Source: Gymnopilus junonius (Eukaryota > Basidiomycota > Agaricomycetes > Agaricales > Galerinaceae). Taken from it: a stretch of 10,302 bases of DNA. Below the pieces are notes generated by a model. It did not search any database. It was not told the origin of the DNA and worked only from the letters and a program-made list of their open reading frames with translations. Below are positions 7,301-10,302 of this stretch, in pieces. The stretch covers positions 1 to 10,302 of the forward strand of contig JADNYJ010000888.1 in NCBI GenBank assembly GCA_015501075.1, written 5' to 3'. How positions within the stretch are numbered: the first letter of the stretch is position 1; each line of letters opens with the position of its first letter. The position numbers and the translations under genes are program-made.

Positions 7301-8911
7301 ACGCCCATGCCCACGCCCTCGCCCCCACCTATACCAAGAGGGGAAATTCTCATCCAATCCAATAATTCAGCTCATGGACGACGTCATGGGGTCATCATCA
7401 TGACAACAACCCTATGCATCACAACTCGTATGGTAAAGCGAAAAGTAGTAATAATCATAGAACTCCCCAACGTGGCAGGATAGGCGAGAACAGGCCAGGC
7501 AAAAGAGTCAAGGAAGCACACAAAGAAGGAAACAGGCATTATTGACAAGGAAGACAAGCAAGGAATGACGTCGTGATCATGTCGCGTCGCACCGCAACGC
7601 CTTCGCTTTCGGATTCGGACGTGCGGGCCGATAAGTTGACCGAAAATGTGAAAATCGGGAATGGAAATCAAAAGCACGCAAAAAGGGAAAGAGAGAGAAG
7701 GGGACCGATGCAAGGAAGACTCACGAGGCAGACACCTGAACACTTCCGAGCTAGGGAAAGGTGTGTGTACGAAGAGACCAATGACCGCATCTGGGATTTG
7801 TTCGCGCACGAGTCTGTATAAGAAAGACAGAAAATAAAAATGAGCCACGATGTAATCAAGAGAAAAATTAAAGACGTCAGCTGAGCCATGAGCGTCATGA
7901 ACATCGAACGCCAAACGTCATGAACACCCAAGCCAAACACCAACATACCTTGGAGCAAGCAACAAATGGTAATCATGCACCCAAATCAAGTCCCCAGGCT
8001 GATAGACGTCCGCGATGCGCCTTGCAAAGGCAGCGTTGGCAGATTCGTAGTAGGGATAGTGCGAGTCGGCCGAGGCGTATTCGGTGACGACGTCTTGCCA
8101 AAGGAGGTAGTGGAAGAGAGGCCAGAGGGCTGTACGGTGGAGGAAAGTCAGTTAGAGTTGGATAAGAGGAGGAAACCAGGGTTTGAAGTCAAGAATGAAA
8201 GAAAAAAAAATGACATGACTCGACTCGACATCCGCCAGACAGACAGATAGGCAGAAGTGAACGGAAGAAACAACTCACTCTGCTTGCAATACCCATCATA
8301 GTGCCCATGTGCGACTTTATCGTCCAACCACACAGGCACGTACTTGGTCTTCCTGTCCCTCTCGTCGTCCACGTCCCTATCACCCTCCTTGGGGCGGTAC
8401 GCTTTCAACGCCTCCTCGAACGCCTCGCGCTCTCTCGGTGTGATCGAGTCTACCGGGACCTTGTCGCCCCCCGTAGGCGAGGACGCCGACGCTGCCGAGG
8501 ACTCAATGTCGCCCGTCCACCCAACAATGAGCTGCTCGTGCGTATGCGAGAGGGAGAGGATCCCAGAAATCATAGCAGCGTGGCCGTGCCGTGGGCTAAG
8601 GACCATATCTGCTCGGGGGTCAGGCCCTCTTCCTCCGTGGCCTTCCCTCCCGCCGATTCCGCAGCCGCAGAGGACTCGGGCTCCTCGCGGGATACATCAG
8701 CGGGCTTGGAGGGCGGTGTGGCTGGGGGGCTGAGGACGCCGAGGTTGGCTTTGGAGAGGAGGGTGGCGGCGATGGGAGGTAGTGGCATACGTGGATTGAT
8801 CCTCCCCGAGAGTGGGATGCCGTTCTTGCGGTGCTGGGTCTCGAGGGAGGCGATGTCGGCGCGGACCTGGGCGATGGAGATGTCGTCCCCTTTTCGGGTG
8901 GTAGGGATCAT
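4371..8911 (-). CDS. TPS2: Trehalose-6-phosphate phosphatase, TPS2 type (GT20 plus TPP domains), 15 exons
   Basis: It removes phosphate from trehalose 6-phosphate, the last step of cytosolic trehalose synthesis. Exons (transcript order): 8911-8279, 8129-7949, 7813-7725, 7146-7094, 6978-6830, 6743-6631, 6532-6354, 6275-6062, 5985-5740, 5663-5373, 5288-5212, 5154-5087, 5017-4968, 4898-4827, 4745-4371; 2790 nt, about 929 residues, close to yeast Tps2. The GT20-like part (about 30-560) shows VWLDDKVAHGHYDGYC, LWPLFHYLLW, DLIWVHDYHLLL, FVHTPFPSSEVFRCLPRR, IIVGRDKLDVVKG and PLRDGMNTTSMEF. The TPP part (about 610-890) has FDYDGTLAPIV with the nucleophile Asp, SGRD and GDDKTDEDMF. In yeast Tps2 the GT20 part is non-catalytic. 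The tail is low-complexity with KANL at the end. The start at 8911 begins the conserved IAQVRADIASLE segment. Odd: one-base shifts at 8796, 8775, 8600 and 6721 break the literal frame, and intron 3 is 578 nt. Family is certain; intactness is not. Confidence 0.93.
7147..7724 (-). other. Unusually long TPS2 intron 3 (578 nt)
   Basis: Exon 3 ends with CCT C and exon 4 begins GA CGC, restoring FRCLPRRKEILDG, so the whole interval is spliced out if the protein is conserved. The donor reads gtgagt and the acceptor ctag, and a branch-point-like CTAAC lies at 7185-7189 on the transcript strand, about 38 nt before the acceptor. The other 13 TPS2 introns measure 57 to 149 nt. The frame entering from exon 3 stays open down to 7384, so retention would append about 113 unrelated residues. 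It contains the G-quadruplex motif at 7298-7326 and two TGACGTC sites. No terminal inverted repeats, target duplication or embedded protein were recognised. Confidence 0.8.
7298..7326 (-). other. Periodic G-quadruplex motif in TPS2 intron 3
   Basis: On the plus strand there are five C runs starting at 7298, 7304, 7310, 7316 and 7322, each of at least three bases and each separated by exactly three bases (ACG, ATG, ACG, TCG). In the transcript sense this gives five GGG tracts with 3-nt loops, fitting the standard G3-loop-G3 quadruplex rule with one tract to spare. It can equally be seen as a degenerate hexamer repeat CCC-A/T-Y-G-like. It sits about 150 nt before the intron acceptor. Whether it folds in RNA or DNA is inference. 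Confidence 0.7.
7893..7926 (-). repeat. Two 11-bp direct repeats in TPS2 intron 2
   Basis: CGTCATGAACA on the plus strand occurs at 7893-7903 and again at 7916-7926, a spacing of 23 bases. In the transcript sense it is TGTTCATGACG, located 22-55 nt after the intron 2 donor at 7948. It may be a local duplication or a paired binding site. Nothing in the protein-coding part explains it because the intron is 7814-7948. Confidence 0.6.
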
Positions 8912-9550
8912 GGAAAGAGTCCATCGTTGAGGATGCAGAGAGCGTGTATCTCGCTGGCTGAGTGTTCACCGCGAGTACTTAAGGAAAGGAGAAGTCAAGA
9001 GAATGATGAATGAAGGGAGCGTTCAAGTAGATGATCGTGATGCTCGACAAATCGTCATAAAACTCCCAAATTGGCAACCAAGTTCCCGATGTTCGCCCGG
9101 TCCGGACTTCACCGAGGTATCTCCACCCCACCCGCCCTGTCCGGCTTACCACACTTCTCTCCCTTTCCGTCCATCGCTCAAGCTGATGGCCTCTTTCTTC
9201 CCCCTCCGACTGCTATGCGCTTTTTTTAGCGGACAACCTCCGCTTTCAGCTTTTTTTAGTATCGATTCCAGCTCGCTGTCCCGATTTATCCAGTCTATCC
9301 CTTCATTCTGATTCGTCCCCTGCACCGTGAGCAAGTGTACACTGCACAACCTTTCTAGACTCCGCCTTATCCCACATGTCGCTGTGATATTTATTCTTCA
9401 GATCCGTTTGTCACTGTGCGAGGTCTAGAATAGAAGGCCTTCTATCTGCTGTGTTATGATAACTACATGTGAAAATCTGCCATTTGGGCGAGCGGGCTCG
9501 TATTTTGTGGACTCCTTGTCTATGTTGGTTCTGGACTGGCGCACGTTCGA
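8912..9550 (-). promoter_or_regulatory. Upstream flank and probable promoter of TPS2
   Basis: This flank precedes the TPS2 start codon at 8911 on the minus strand. No conserved protein is seen in it. Two CCCCT pentamers on the plus strand (9201-9205 and 9317-9321) read AGGGG in the gene direction; this is the stress-response element core that drives TPS2 in yeast, but it is short, common by chance, and its use in basidiomycetes is not assured. A palindrome with inverted CGG triplets lies at 9228-9244, flanked by two copies of GCTTTTTTTAG. No clear TATA box was found close to the start codon. The transcription start is unknown. Confidence 0.45.
9219..9259. promoter_or_regulatory. CGG-N7-CCG palindrome between two GCTTTTTTTAG direct repeats
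   Basis: GCTTTTTTTAG is found at 9219-9229 and 9249-9259, exactly 30 bases apart. Between and touching the first copy is the perfect inverted repeat AGCGGA-CAACC-TCCGCT (9228-9244), which places CGG and CCG triplets seven bases apart. Inverted CGG triplets are the usual binding layout of fungal Zn(II)2Cys6 activators. It lies about 310-350 bases upstream of the TPS2 start. The match is by inspection only; binding is inference. Confidence 0.4.
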
Positions 9551-9954
9551 TGATGGCGCTGGCAGATAACGAGTTTTCGTTAAGGTTACTATACTGCATA
9601 GGACGATGCTGTGTTGATGGCATGCCGAGGACAACGACCGTCGCTGAGTTGGAAATGGTAAATGACTCACGCCCAAACGGACTCGAACGGAAGTTGAACA
9701 ACCCGACATACCACGCTCTCGCAGGAATGAGTCACATAGATGGCTTGGAGGCGCTTCATAGGTATTGTGGTCAAGCCGAGAAATTTATAGGAATAGACAA
9801 ATTGATGTCGTCGAGCTCTTTGCAACAGAGGTGTCCTGAAATCTCCGTATGTTCGACGTGTTCCTTCATGACTGACTCAGTACTGAAGCATCAGCCTCAG
9901 CCTCAGCGTTTCATTCCCCCCGTACATCGAACTCAAGTCCACAGTCCCAAATAA
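9551..9954 (+). CDS. Unassigned open frame, possibly not a gene
   Basis: From the first in-frame ATG (9551) the frame runs 134 codons including the stop at 9952-9954; it is open further upstream to 9469 but without another ATG. I do not recognise any domain. The protein would start MMALADNEFSLRLLYCIGRC, have a serine-rich patch (MSSSSLQQR), a small Cys cluster (CPEISVCSTC) and a short QPQPQ repeat from a CAGCCT tandem near 9892-9905. No membrane segment or signal peptide is clear. No intron signs place it inside a larger conserved gene. It could be a lineage-specific gene, an exon fragment or chance, and the opposite strand is also open at 9411-9709. Confidence 0.2.
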
Positions 9955-10119
9955 AACATAATACCGCCCGATTCCCGAATTTCAACTGCGTGTCCTTTCA
10001 CTCCCCACCGAGTTGAAAGTTCTCAGATCAACAACCCATCATACTCATACTCAACAATCAACTCTGGCTTAGAATTACTTCTCATACATCTATCATTCTA
10101 CTCTAGTGTATCTCATCTC
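9955..10119. other. AC-rich, CT-rich leader-like spacer
   Basis: The segment is rich in A, C and T with repeated CATACTCATACTCAACAATC-like wording and CTCATC/TCTCATCTCA motifs just before an ATG at 10120. Such composition fits a short 5' leader of a fungal gene. Nothing else was recognised. Confidence 0.35.
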
Positions 10120-10236
10120 ATGACACCCTCCCTAAGCCTATTCAAACACCCAGTCTCTCGACTCTCACAAGAGCTTGTCGACAAAATCATCAACACGCTC
10201 GTCCTTACGATACAACTACTGCTATATAATATCTAG
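10120..10236 (+). CDS. Possible start of an F-box-like protein, cut or broken near the window edge
   Basis: The ATG at 10120 begins a 38-residue frame (stop TAG 10234-10236) containing HPVSRLSQELVDKIINTL at about residues 10-27. The pattern L-x-x-E-L-x-x-x-I-I-x-x-L is what the first helix of fungal F-box domains looks like (commonly LPxELIDxIIDHL). After residue 28 the frame drifts into LTIQLLLYNI and a stop. The two other frames downstream remain open for a while (one reads YDTTTAI, another PTISGSTCKPHLDLSKPQH), so an intron, a one-base shift like those elsewhere in this window, or a decayed copy would all explain the early end. The F-box call rests on one short motif, and the rest lies beyond the window. 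Confidence 0.35.
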   Translation: MTPSLSLFKHPVSRLSQELVDKIINTLVLTIQLLLYNI

Positions 10237-10302
10237 GCCCACAATTTCCGGATCCACCTGCAAGCCCCACCTCGACCTTAGCAAACCACAACACCTGCGC
10301 AT

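Noticed and set aside
7380..7410. Box C-like ATGATGA on the minus strand of TPS2 intron 3, hinting at a C/D snoRNA
   Set aside because: A CTGA follows only about 25 bases later, there is no suitably spaced second D box and no terminal stem, so a snoRNA is not supported.
7384..7914. Minus-strand 176-codon frame as a separate gene
   Set aside because: Its recognisable part is TPS2 exon 3; the remainder is translation through introns 2 and 3.
8301..8930. Plus-strand open frame of 209 codons
   Set aside because: It is antisense to TPS2 exon 1; its openness follows from the GC-rich codon use of that exon.
1..10302. CRISPR array, tRNA or rRNA genes, insertion sequences, phage or toxin-antitoxin modules
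   Set aside because: No regularly spaced repeats, no tRNA-like arms or rRNA wording, and no transposase-like protein were seen; the gene structure is that of a fungal nuclear genome.

Overview
This window reads as nuclear DNA of a filamentous basidiomycete fungus, most likely an agaricomycete. The genes are split by many short GT-AG introns (mostly 57-150 nt), introns have CT-rich tracts, and the encoded proteins are fungal in type. There are no rRNA or tRNA genes, no CRISPR array and no recognisable transposon.

Layout: 1-635 is a non-coding 5' flank. 636-1975 (+) is a seven-exon gene for a mitochondrial matrix acidic protein of the MAM33/p32 family. 1976-2705 is intergenic. 2706-3924 (+) is a broken relative of AIM9-type mitochondrial aminoglycoside-phosphotransferase-like proteins: an in-frame TGA lies in its presequence and it ends before the catalytic loop. 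3925-4370 is a convergent 3' spacer. 4371-8911 (-) is a 15-exon TPS2-type trehalose-6-phosphate phosphatase. 8912 to about 9550 is its upstream flank. 9551-9954 (+) is an unassigned open frame. 10120-10236 (+) is a short frame whose start resembles a fungal F-box and which probably continues past the window edge.

The genes are not an operon or an evident cluster. Two (MAM33 and the AIM9 relative) concern mitochondria. TPS2 makes trehalose, a stress and reserve sugar, in the cytosol.

The most informative signal is not a new system. The conserved reading frames of MAM33 and TPS2 are interrupted by several one-base length changes in runs of the same base (near 1300, 1349, 6721, 8600, 8775 and 8796). 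Some come in compensating pairs, so an automatic gene caller would give a full-length protein with a garbled patch. Uncorrected sequencing or assembly indels are the likeliest cause. Also worth a look: a 578-nt intron in TPS2 with a strictly periodic G-quadruplex motif, a small repeat and TGACGTC sites in TPS2 introns 2-3, and a CGG-N7-CCG palindrome between two identical T-rich repeats upstream of TPS2. I found no convincing evidence of a previously undescribed system.
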